A DNA stretch of 64,000 nucleotides from Clostridiales bacterium (lineage in GTDB: Bacteria; Bacillota; Clostridia; Oscillospirales; CAG-272), in NCBI GenBank assembly GCA_012800735.1, contig JAAZIU010000019.1, positions 1 through 64,000 on the forward strand. The letters are read 5' to 3'. Shown here in pieces: positions 7,880 through 15,318 of the stretch (position 1 is the first letter of the stretch; each line of letters starts with the position of its first letter). The position numbers were made by a program, and so were the translations under genes. The notes under the pieces are model-generated. The model was not told the origin of the DNA. It saw only the letters and a program-made list of their open reading frames with translations, and made no database searches.

Positions 7880-9067
7880 ATGCCGGTTATAGCTCCGGGA
7901 CCCTATACAAAGACTCTTGTCATCGGCGACAGAGCCAAAAGAGAAGCTCATAAATATTTCTCGGAAGAGTTTTCCGGCAAAAAGGGGCTTGTCGTCTGCG
8001 ACGAAAATACCGAATTTATCGCCCGGCGCGATTTCCCCGCTTTTGAGTCTCTGACATTTGAAAAAGGAGCCGTCGCTACCGATACTAACGGAGACGCCGC
8101 CGCGCTCAGACTTTCGAAGGGCGGTTTCGGCTACGCCGTCGCCTGCGGTTCCGGCTCGATCAGCGACATAACCCGCTACGCCGCGGCAAAGGCGGGGATA
8201 CCCTTTGTCAGTTACCCTACCGCCGCCTCGATGGACGGTTTTGTTTCGTCGGTCGCCGCGATGACGATAGACGGCCGCAAAGCCACCCTGCCCTCAAAAG
8301 CGCCGGTAGCTCTCTTCGCCGATCCGGCGGTATTTTCATCAGCGCCCCGCCGGCTTACCCTTTCCGGCGTCGGCGATATTTTAGGCAAATACATCAGCCT
8401 TTTTGACTGGCGGACAGCGCATTGGCTTATGGATGAGAAGCTGGACGACGATCTCATAAATTTAATCAACCGCGCCATCGACAAAATGCTCGCTCTCGAC
8501 CCCGACAGCCCCGGATTTGCCGAAGCCGTTATGGAAGGGCTGGTTATGACCGGCATGACTATCCAATACTACGGCTCATCCCGTCCGGCGTCGGGCGCGG
8601 AGCATCACTTGTCTCATCTTTGGGAGATGCATTGTATGTCGGAGCCGACAGACGCGCTGCACGGCGAAAAGGTCGGCGTTTCAACGCTTATCGTCCTCGA
8701 TCGCTATAAAGCGGCGCCGGATGAAGACCTCGCGGCGGAATATATAAAGCCAGAGTTTACAAAGGAAAACCTCTTTCATATATACGGCCCGCTTACCGAC
8801 GGAATAATCGGCGAGAACACCCCCGACCCTCTCGCGGCTTTAACGCGGGAGAAGATAAAAGCGGTTCAGCCGGAGATAAACCGAATGGTAAAGGAACTTC
8901 CCGACACCGAAGCTCTCCGCGACTATATGAAAAAAATCGGAGCGGTGACGACCCTTGACGAGATAGGACTTCCAAATACCCCCCGCTTCAAAAATCTTTC
9001 GATGAAATACGCGCCTTATGTTCGCCGCAGGATAACTTTGCTTAAAATTCTCAACATAAAGGACTGA
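7880..9067 (+). CDS. egsA: sn-glycerol-1-phosphate dehydrogenase (AraM/EgsA family)
   Basis: A 395-residue iron-alcohol-dehydrogenase-like enzyme that reduces dihydroxyacetone phosphate to sn-glycerol 1-phosphate with NAD(P)H, the AraM/EgsA family of Bacillota and archaea. The cofactor-binding region GSGSISDITRYAAA and the signature SYPTAASMDGFVSSVAAM are clear, and metal-ligand candidates lie in the helical C-terminal half (HHLSHLWEMH). The ATG at 7880 is chosen over an in-frame ATG at 7862, because GGGGAGGT lies between the two at the correct distance. In bacteria the product feeds archaeal-type prenyl glyceryl ethers via PcrB; no pcrB is in the window. First gene of a plus-strand operon; four bases separate it from the next gene. 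Confidence 0.92.
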   Translation: MPVIAPGPYTKTLVIGDRAKREAHKYFSEEFSGKKGLVVCDENTEFIARRDFPAFESLTFEKGAVATDTNGDAAALRLSKGGFGYAVACGSGSISDITRYAAAKAGIPFVSYPTAASMDGFVSSVAAMTIDGRKATLPSKAPVALFADPAVFSSAPRRLTLSGVGDILGKYISLFDWRTAHWLMDEKLDDDLINLINRAIDKMLALDPDSPGFAEAVMEGLVMTGMTIQYYGSSRPASGAEHHLSHLWEMHCMSEPTDALHGEKVGVSTLIVLDRYKAAPDEDLAAEYIKPEFTKENLFHIYGPLTDGIIGENTPDPLAALTREKIKAVQPEINRMVKELPDTEALRDYMKKIGAVTTLDEIGLPNTPRFKNLSMKYAPYVRRRITLLKILNIKD

Positions 9068-9070
9068 TCG

Positions 9071-9607
9071 ATGGGACTTATCTCTCGGCTTTTCTGGCCG
9101 GATATGCGTTTTAAGAATATATATGAAATCACCCCTCAGCTGCTTTCCGAATGCGGCATAAATGCTGTGATCTCCGATATAGACAACACCCTCGTCACCT
9201 ACGACGATCCGTCCCCGACTACGGAGGCGCGGTGCTGGCTTGCTTCAATGAAAGAAGCGGGGATAAAAATCGCGTTTATATCAAACAACACCGGAGAGAG
9301 GGTGGAGAAGTTCTGCGAAGGCATGGATTGTTATTTCCGCGCCGAAAGCGGCAAGCCTTCGCGTAAATACCTGTTGGAAGCGCTTACGCATATGGGCGTT
9401 GACAAGGCAAACGCGGCGCTTTTGGGCGATCAGCTTTTCACCGACGTTCTTGCGGGAAAGCTTGCCGGAATAAGAACCATATTAGTCGATCCGATAAAAG
9501 ACGTAATGACTCCGCTGTTCAGATTCAAGCGGGCGCTTGAAAAGCCGATACTTTCGGCGTATGAACGGCATATATCAAAAAACAGGCAAAAGGATAAAGA
9601 TAAATGA
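9071..9607 (+). CDS. yqeG: YqeG family HAD IIIA-type phosphatase
   Basis: A 178-residue HAD-superfamily phosphatase. Motif I is SDIDNTLV (nucleophile and general acid Asp around residues 37-39), motif II is ISNN, and motif IV is GDQLFTDV. The N-terminal LFWPDMRFKNIYEITPQLL is characteristic of the YqeG/phosphatidylglycerophosphatase-like group. In Bacillota, yqeG normally sits beside yqeH/aroE; here it follows a glycerol-1-phosphate dehydrogenase, so a role in phospholipid head-group phosphate removal is attractive but inferred. Its stop overlaps the next start as ATGA, showing translational coupling. Confidence 0.88.
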   Translation: MGLISRLFWPDMRFKNIYEITPQLLSECGINAVISDIDNTLVTYDDPSPTTEARCWLASMKEAGIKIAFISNNTGERVEKFCEGMDCYFRAESGKPSRKYLLEALTHMGVDKANAALLGDQLFTDVLAGKLAGIRTILVDPIKDVMTPLFRFKRALEKPILSAYERHISKNRQKDKDK

Positions 9608-10470
9608 TTCCACGCAAAACCGCCGTCTTCGGTCCGGCAGGAAACAGTAACAGCTATAATGCGGAAAAGCATAAAAGCAACGTAGAGGCGCCCGCATGGG
9701 TAAAAGAATTCGGGCTTGACTGCTACGAATATCAAAGCGGCAACGGAGTTCGCGGCTCGGATGAGTTTTTTGCGGCGGTAGGCGCCGCGGCGGCTGAAGC
9801 GGGCATTCTGCTTTCCCTTCACGCGCCGTATTATATCTCGCTTTCCGGCATCGACCCGGAAAAACGCCTGGGCAGTCTGAGATATATCCGCGAAAGCCTC
9901 AACGCCGCGGCTCTTCTCGGCGCAGAGATAATAGTCGTCCATACCGGTTCGGCTGCGAAAATTTCCCGCGAAGAAGCGATGGATCTCGCCCGCGACACAC
10001 TGTCAAGAGCTCTCGATGAAATTCCCGACAACGGCGTCATAATAGGACTTGAGACGATGGGCAAGCAGAATCAGCTCGGCACTCTCGACGAAGTCATCGA
10101 GCTTTGCAAACTTTCCCCTCGCCTCGCGCCGGTGGTCGATTTCGGTCATATCAACGCATTTAACGTCGGCAATTATTTCAACACCGAAGACGATTATCTG
10201 CGGATTTTCGACAAAATATCAGCCGAATTGGGCGCCGACGCGGCGAAGAATCTGCATTGTCACTTTTCAAAGATCGAATATACGCAAAAAGGCGAAAAAA
10301 AGCACCTCACCTTTGCCGACACAGTCTACGGCCCTCCTTTTGAACCGCTTGCGCGGGTCATCGCCGACGAGAGATTAACTCCGTGTATAATCTGCGAATC
10401 GGACGGCACGCAGGCGGAAGATGCGCTGACATTTAAAAATGTATATAAAGAATATATAAAGGGGGATTGA
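9604..10470 (+). CDS. Endonuclease IV-like TIM-barrel protein (deoxyribonuclease IV family)
   Basis: A 288-residue AP-endonuclease-2-family TIM barrel. Putative metal ligands appear in order: LHAPYY, VVHTG, GLETMG, VVDFGHINA, HCHF, KKHLTF and ICES, matching the three-metal site of endonuclease IV, which cuts 5' to abasic sites. One departure is that the Asp two residues before the conserved His (DxH in E. coli Nfo) is a Lys here (KKH). That makes AP-endonuclease activity likely but not certain; a related metal-dependent activity is possible. It overlaps yqeG by four bases and is one base from the aminopeptidase start, so it is in mid-operon. Confidence 0.8.
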   Translation: MIPRKTAVFGPAGNSNSYNAEKHKSNVEAPAWVKEFGLDCYEYQSGNGVRGSDEFFAAVGAAAAEAGILLSLHAPYYISLSGIDPEKRLGSLRYIRESLNAAALLGAEIIVVHTGSAAKISREEAMDLARDTLSRALDEIPDNGVIIGLETMGKQNQLGTLDEVIELCKLSPRLAPVVDFGHINAFNVGNYFNTEDDYLRIFDKISAELGADAAKNLHCHFSKIEYTQKGEKKHLTFADTVYGPPFEPLARVIADERLTPCIICESDGTQAEDALTFKNVYKEYIKGD

Positions 10471-10471
10471 G

Positions 10472-11545
10472 ATGGACAATGTGAAAAAGGTACAGTCGGC
10501 GCTGATCGAAAGCGAAGCGGCTTTTGACTGTATTCTGGTCAGCAGTCAAGTGAATCAGCGCTATATCACCGGATTTGATTTTGAAGACGGCTATGTCGTC
10601 ATCGGGCGCGATTTCTGCGTTCTGCTGACCGATTCAAGGTATATAGAAGCGGCGAAATTAAGCGCCGCTCCCGGTGTCGATGTACGCTGCATGAGCGGCA
10701 GCTTTGCTGCCATGCTCGACGACATAATGTCGGAACACGGCGTGAAAACCGTCGGTTACGAAGAGACTCGCATCTCCTGCGCTTCAAAAGAGCGGCTGAG
10801 CGGATATCTCTCCGGTCGTGAATTCGTCCCGGCGGGTGAGCTTATCGAAAAATGCCGCTGTATAAAAACGGCGGATGAGATAGAGCGGATAATAAAGGCT
10901 CAAAGGATAGCCGAAGCGGCATTTGAACATATCCTCGGCTTTATCAGCCCGGACCGCACCGAGAAAGAGATAGCTCTGGAGCTGGAATTTTATATGCGCC
11001 GCCACGGCGCCGAAAAAGCAAGTTTCAGCGTTATAGCCGTCTCCGGCGCCGCATCCTCCCGTCCGCACGGCGTTCCGCGTGATGTAAAGCTCGAAAAGGG
11101 TTTTCTGACGATGGATTTCGGGGCGACATACGAAGGATATATGTCCGACATGACCCGTACAGTTTGCATCGGCCGCGCCGATGAAGAGATGAAAAAGATT
11201 TACAATACCGTCCTTAGCGCTCAGCTTGCCGCTCTCGATGAGATAAAGGCGGGCGCCGATAACGGTCATGTCGATGAAACTGCCCGCGGCATCATCCGCG
11301 ACGCCGGTTACGGAGACAATTTCGGCCACGGTCTCGGCCACGGCGTTGGAATGGAAATTCACGAAGCCCCGCGGCTTTCCCCCAATGCAAAGGGGGAAAC
11401 GCTTAAAGCGGGTCAGGTAGTTACCTGTGAGCCCGGTATATATATCGAAGGCCGCTGCGGTGTCAGGATAGAAGACATGGGAGCTGTCGAAACCGGTGGA
11501 TTCAACAACTTTACAAAGGCTCCCAAAGAGCTGATCGAACTTTAA
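10472..11545 (+). CDS. Xaa-Pro aminopeptidase-like M24 metallopeptidase
   Basis: A 357-residue protein with a creatinase-type N-terminal domain (about 1-130) and a pita-bread M24 catalytic domain. The five metal ligands can be read as MDFGATYEGYMSDMTRT (two Asp), GHGLGHGVGMEIHE (His), CEPGIYIEG (Glu) and RIEDMG (Glu). Such enzymes remove N-terminal residues preceding proline from peptides in the cytoplasm. GGGGG before the ATG overlaps the end of the upstream gene. The substrate cannot be read from sequence. Confidence 0.93.
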   Translation: MDNVKKVQSALIESEAAFDCILVSSQVNQRYITGFDFEDGYVVIGRDFCVLLTDSRYIEAAKLSAAPGVDVRCMSGSFAAMLDDIMSEHGVKTVGYEETRISCASKERLSGYLSGREFVPAGELIEKCRCIKTADEIERIIKAQRIAEAAFEHILGFISPDRTEKEIALELEFYMRRHGAEKASFSVIAVSGAASSRPHGVPRDVKLEKGFLTMDFGATYEGYMSDMTRTVCIGRADEEMKKIYNTVLSAQLAALDEIKAGADNGHVDETARGIIRDAGYGDNFGHGLGHGVGMEIHEAPRLSPNAKGETLKAGQVVTCEPGIYIEGRCGVRIEDMGAVETGGFNNFTKAPKELIEL

Positions 11546-11564
11546 AGTCTTATACGGCAGGAAA

Positions 11565-12245
11565 ATGGAAAGATACGAGTTAAAGAAGTTTATCACCTAT
11601 GAGCAGTATCTGATACTGCGTACAAGAGTCAAGGCGCTGATGCGGGTGGACCCTTATTCGATGCCGTCGGGCGACTATGTCGTCTCAAACATCTATTTCG
11701 ACGATATTTATAACAGCGCGTATAACGAAAAGCTGGACGGTGTCAAAAAACGTGATAAGTATCGGATACGAAGCTATAACGGCGATGACAGCTACATAGT
11801 GCTCGAGTGCAAAGCAAAGCAGGGCGACAGGATATATAAACGTCAGGAACGCATCGCCGCGGAAACACTCAATCGTCTTTATGAAGGCGATATAACCTGT
11901 TTTGACGAATATGACAACGAGCTTTGCCGGGAAGTTTCGGTAAAAATGCGCTCCTGCGGTCTTACGCCCAAGGTTAGTGTGATTTACCGAAGAGAAGCAT
12001 ACATATATCCGATTTGTGAAACCAGGGTTACCTTTGATATGGATCTCCATGCTTCGAACGATCTGAGGATGTTCGGCGGCGTTGCCGGCGTGCCGGTATT
12101 TTCACAGCAGCGCGGTATTATGGAAATAAAATACAACGACTTTATCCCGAAGCATATAGTTTCGGCAATCACATCTTCAGCGCCCAGGATGGCGTTGTCA
12201 AAATACTGCCTCTGCCGCGAACGGCTGCACGGCAGAATTGAGTAA
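11565..12245 (+). CDS. VTC-domain (polyphosphate polymerase domain) protein
   Basis: A 226-residue protein of the CYTH/VTC fold related to the catalytic domain of yeast Vtc4, which makes polyphosphate from ATP. Basic, charged beta-strand motifs expected of the tunnel are present: ERYELKKFIT at the start, KKRDKYRIRSYN, VLECKAKQGDRIYKRQE, and RVTFDMDL / MEIKYND near the end. Bacterial members usually lie next to DUF4956 membrane proteins and CotH-type proteins, and the next gene here is indeed DUF4956. The bacterial reaction and substrate are unproven. AGGAAA precedes the ATG. Confidence 0.88.
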   Translation: MERYELKKFITYEQYLILRTRVKALMRVDPYSMPSGDYVVSNIYFDDIYNSAYNEKLDGVKKRDKYRIRSYNGDDSYIVLECKAKQGDRIYKRQERIAAETLNRLYEGDITCFDEYDNELCREVSVKMRSCGLTPKVSVIYRREAYIYPICETRVTFDMDLHASNDLRMFGGVAGVPVFSQQRGIMEIKYNDFIPKHIVSAITSSAPRMALSKYCLCRERLHGRIE

Positions 12246-12284
12246 GCAATATTATAAAAAATACAACATCGAAAGGTTCCAAAA

Positions 12285-12956
12285 ATGAAACAACTTATTG
12301 ACGCCTTCAGAGAAAGTGTTCAGCAATCGGGTATACAGCTGGCGCTGTCGCCGCAGTTTATTCTCCTCTGCCTTCTGACAGCCCTCGTGTGTACGGCAAT
12401 TATAGCCGTTGTCTACCGCTTCTTTTACAGAGGCGCATGTTACAGCGCGAACTTCACCATCCTTTTGGTTTTGAGCGGCATAGTAACTACCTTTGCGATG
12501 ATGACGCTGTCCGCCAACCTTGTATTAAGCCTTGGAATGGTCGGCGCGTTGTCCATCGTCCGTTTCCGTTCGGCGCTAAAAGATCCGCTTGACGTCGGCT
12601 TCCTCTTCTGGTCGATAGTCGTCGGAATCGCCTGCGGCGCGGGTCTGTTCACCTACTCGATACTCTGCACCCTCTTTATCGCGGTGCTGTATATCGTAAT
12701 GACGCTTATCAAGTCCGGAGTTCACAGCTACCTTCTGGTAATAAACTATGAAAACTCGGCGGAAGCGGCGGTCGCAGCCGCAGTAAAAGAGATCGGCTGC
12801 AAAACCAAGACCAAATCCTTTACAAAAACAAAAGACGGCTCAGAACTCACAATCCAGCTTATTATGGGCAAGGATAACACAAACGTCGGCGATTCGATAG
12901 AGAAGATCGAAGGCGTAAACTCCACCATGCTCGTAGAATACACCGGAGATGTCTGA
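12285..12956 (+). CDS. DUF4956 domain membrane protein
   Basis: A 223-residue protein with four predicted membrane segments between about residues 24 and 150, and a soluble C-terminal domain (about 150-223) of ferredoxin-like appearance. The conserved DUF4956 stretch LSLGMVGALSIVRFRSALKDPLD lies between membrane segments 2 and 3. The family is of unknown function and is the regular partner of VTC-domain proteins, so the two probably form a membrane complex; this is inference from synteny. Last gene of the operon that begins at egsA, with a terminator about 70 bases downstream. Confidence 0.9.
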   Translation: MKQLIDAFRESVQQSGIQLALSPQFILLCLLTALVCTAIIAVVYRFFYRGACYSANFTILLVLSGIVTTFAMMTLSANLVLSLGMVGALSIVRFRSALKDPLDVGFLFWSIVVGIACGAGLFTYSILCTLFIAVLYIVMTLIKSGVHSYLLVINYENSAEAAVAAAVKEIGCKTKTKSFTKTKDGSELTIQLIMGKDNTNVGDSIEKIEGVNSTMLVEYTGDV

Positions 12957-13026
12957 GTTTTATGATCAAATAAACTTCAACTCATTATTAGTGGGTATGA
13001 ATTAGGGATTTTCAATCTCGGAAAAT

Positions 13027-13072
13027 ATCGGCATAGTTTGGTATTAATCTGTCAGCTATGCCGATGTTTATT
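13027..13072 (+). terminator. Rho-independent terminator after the DUF4956 gene
   Basis: ATCGGCATAG (13027-13036) pairs with CTATGCCGAT (13056-13065), followed by GTTTATTTTA. It closes the egsA operon. GC falls sharply just after it, marking the left edge of the AT-rich segment. The remainder of 12957-13383 has no credible gene and contains the promoter at 13205-13233. Confidence 0.85.
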
Positions 13073-13204
13073 TTAGATGTGTCGGATGTGTGAACTCGGT
13101 CGGAATACTTATTATGGATAATGCGTTTAATTTTAATACTACTTAGCAAAGTAGCACTTGCAAACAATGTAAAAGAGATATTTGCAATAACTTACGAATA
13201 TCTA

Positions 13205-13233
13205 TTGAAATATATGAATATTTATGCTATACT
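13205..13233 (+). promoter_or_regulatory. Sigma-A promoter for the AT-rich island gene
   Basis: TTGAAA (13205-13210), 17-base spacer and TATACT (13228-13233), about 150 bases before the ATG at 13384. The long AT-rich leader between it and the gene shows no other recognisable element. Confidence 0.7.
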
Positions 13234-13383
13234 ATGTTTTATCTATTAGAATAAGGAACAATATAGCTGTTTAGATAAATTATCTAAATTGCACATTGCC
13301 AGAAAACGATTTAATCAGAATTAAGAAAAGCATCGATTATTAATAAAGGTTATTATGCAACTATAGTAGATTGGGTGATCTAG

Positions 13384-15144
13384 ATGAAAATAACACATAA
13401 TTTACTTCCAAAGCAAAAAACTCGTAAGCTTAATCTGAAGGTGGAGATTGATTTATACCCATATGCTACAGAACTATACGAAGAGCTCGAACGAATTGGA
13501 GTTATTAATCGAATTAAAGAAATACCTCAGTTGGGTGTGATTAAAGTTTCAAAGAAGCTGGCAAAGACGCGGTATGATTACATCATGCTTCAACTGTATC
13601 TTCATCAGCTAATAAAGAATAATCTTCAGGGGCAACTGAGATTAACTTATAATAATCTCGTAAAGGCGATTGAATTTCGCGAAGATTACAAATTTAACAG
13701 CAAAGAGGATAATCCTTCCATTGGTGACATTCTCCAGTTGCTTACCATCATTTATAACATTGGTCATTTTTACAATACCTTTACCTCTTCACGAGCAATT
13801 GTCATGATGGCATCAGAGGATAAAAGCTTTTATAAAATGGTTTTAGATGCATCGAAAAGTGAACGTTTCAAATCTGCCGTATCAACAATGTTTGAAGAGA
13901 AGAGTTATATGAGAATTCACCTATTAAACTCGATCTTGATATTAGAACGATGCAATTCAAAAAAACAATCGGTTTCGTTAGGCTTAGAAATTCTTTATTC
14001 ATATATAAATGAAAAAAGCTTAGATGATGATCACAAATTAAAATATGTGTTTTCAATATTCAGGAAGGTACGCACGTTTTCATACATATCATATGACTTG
14101 CAAATTGCAGATACTCCATTGACAATCGATCTATGCAACGAGAAGGCATTGCGACTTATTTTAAGAGAATACTTGTCTGAGTATAATAACAATCAACCAT
14201 CAAATGATTTTGTAAACTCTATAACTAAACTTCTTGATGATACGGTATACAATGAGAATTCCAATGCGATTTGTTATTATAAAATATCTAGAAGGATGGT
14301 ATCTCTCTTATCAAAAGAATTTAACAATAGCAACCATGATTATTATACACTTTTTTATGACAAGAACAGTATTCTTAACATCGGTTATAAACACAGGAAG
14401 GATTATGTTAAGTCTCAAATACTAAAACTGACTTTTTCAAAAAAAGACAGGCGTTTGTCAGAATCGTTACTATTTGATTTAGAGCGCATTAATAATACTC
14501 GAGTTGGATACTATGATAGACGTTCAGGCGAGCAGACGATTCTTGTGTCAATCAAAGAAAAATGCGATTCTTCTACGAAGATAACTGCAGCATTTAAAAT
14601 TTTAAAGTGCGCCATTAGTTACCTGCGTAGAATAACAGATTTATTAGCTACAGATACTCGATATTTATTATGCGCAAAATTCTTCTTGTTCTATCTTTTT
14701 GGCGAAAATCCAATTGTCATAAAGCCTACGATTGATAAAGAAAAATGCGTTATATGTACACGAGGAAAAAATGCACGTATTAATGAAATAGAATCCTTAT
14801 TAGTATGTACAATCGGGCATGAAAATCAAAATCACGAAATTCAATTTATGCGCAAACTATTAAAAACCGATGTTTTAAATGATACAAGCATTACCATCCC
14901 TGCTAGCATCGTTGTGTATCAAAGAGATGCTGTTGGGAGAAAATTATGCGAATTTGACGGGCTTATAATTCATCCTATGAGAAAAGCTAATCAGATCATT
15001 TTCTTAGAAGCGAAGAATACATCATACAAGCCTGCAGGTGGGAAAAAATGTTTAATGGAAAAGTTGAATAAATTATTATTTGAGTATTCATCGGATGATA
15101 TTATGATTGATGGACACAATGCTTACTGGAATTTATCAGTTTAA
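13384..15144 (+). CDS. Unrecognised protein of an AT-rich island with C-terminal PD-(D/E)XK nuclease-like site
   Basis: A 586-residue, Lys/Ile/Asn-rich cytoplasmic protein I do not recognise as a named family. Residues 1-500 are predicted mainly helical. The segment IIYNIGHFYNTF (about 122-133) together with His74 vaguely recalls a degenerate HD phosphohydrolase core, which is weak evidence. The last 100 residues show the layout of a PD-(D/E)XK nuclease: Glu in NEIESLL, Asp525 in EFDGLII, and Glu542-x-Lys544 in IFLEAKNT. Codon use is strongly AT-biased compared with both neighbours, and the gene has a private promoter and terminator, pointing to horizontal acquisition. A defence or other accessory nuclease is the best guess, but a Cys/Lys-rich nucleic-acid binding protein with an inactive nuclease fold is possible. 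Confidence 0.7.
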   Translation: MKITHNLLPKQKTRKLNLKVEIDLYPYATELYEELERIGVINRIKEIPQLGVIKVSKKLAKTRYDYIMLQLYLHQLIKNNLQGQLRLTYNNLVKAIEFREDYKFNSKEDNPSIGDILQLLTIIYNIGHFYNTFTSSRAIVMMASEDKSFYKMVLDASKSERFKSAVSTMFEEKSYMRIHLLNSILILERCNSKKQSVSLGLEILYSYINEKSLDDDHKLKYVFSIFRKVRTFSYISYDLQIADTPLTIDLCNEKALRLILREYLSEYNNNQPSNDFVNSITKLLDDTVYNENSNAICYYKISRRMVSLLSKEFNNSNHDYYTLFYDKNSILNIGYKHRKDYVKSQILKLTFSKKDRRLSESLLFDLERINNTRVGYYDRRSGEQTILVSIKEKCDSSTKITAAFKILKCAISYLRRITDLLATDTRYLLCAKFFLFYLFGENPIVIKPTIDKEKCVICTRGKNARINEIESLLVCTIGHENQNHEIQFMRKLLKTDVLNDTSITIPASIVVYQRDAVGRKLCEFDGLIIHPMRKANQIIFLEAKNTSYKPAGGKKCLMEKLNKLLFEYSSDDIMIDGHNAYWNLSV

Positions 15145-15197
15145 GTGTCTATCATGTTAATTTTGCATATAAATTAACTAATTGTATAATAAAGATA

Positions 15198-15242
15198 AAG
15201 ACTACACAAAAGGTTTATCTTTCGGTGTAGTCTTTTGTTTTT
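15198..15242 (+). terminator. Rho-independent terminator after the island gene
   Basis: AAGACTACAC (15198-15207) pairs with GTGTAGTCTT (15225-15234), followed by TTGTTTTT. It ends the AT-rich single-gene unit before the convergent addA gene. Confidence 0.85.
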
Positions 15243-15318
15243 ATCCGATTGACGAATGTTAAAAAACTTTTTTTAAAAATCTAAGTATACTTTATTTCGG
15301 GAGCGCCTTTTTATATGC

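Noticed and set aside
7727-7951. Minus-strand 74-codon frame in the intergenic region
   Set aside because: It overlaps the egsA promoter and gene start and has no coding character.
10784-11596. Minus-strand frame of 270 codons
   Set aside because: Antisense to the M24 peptidase, which has all metal ligands.
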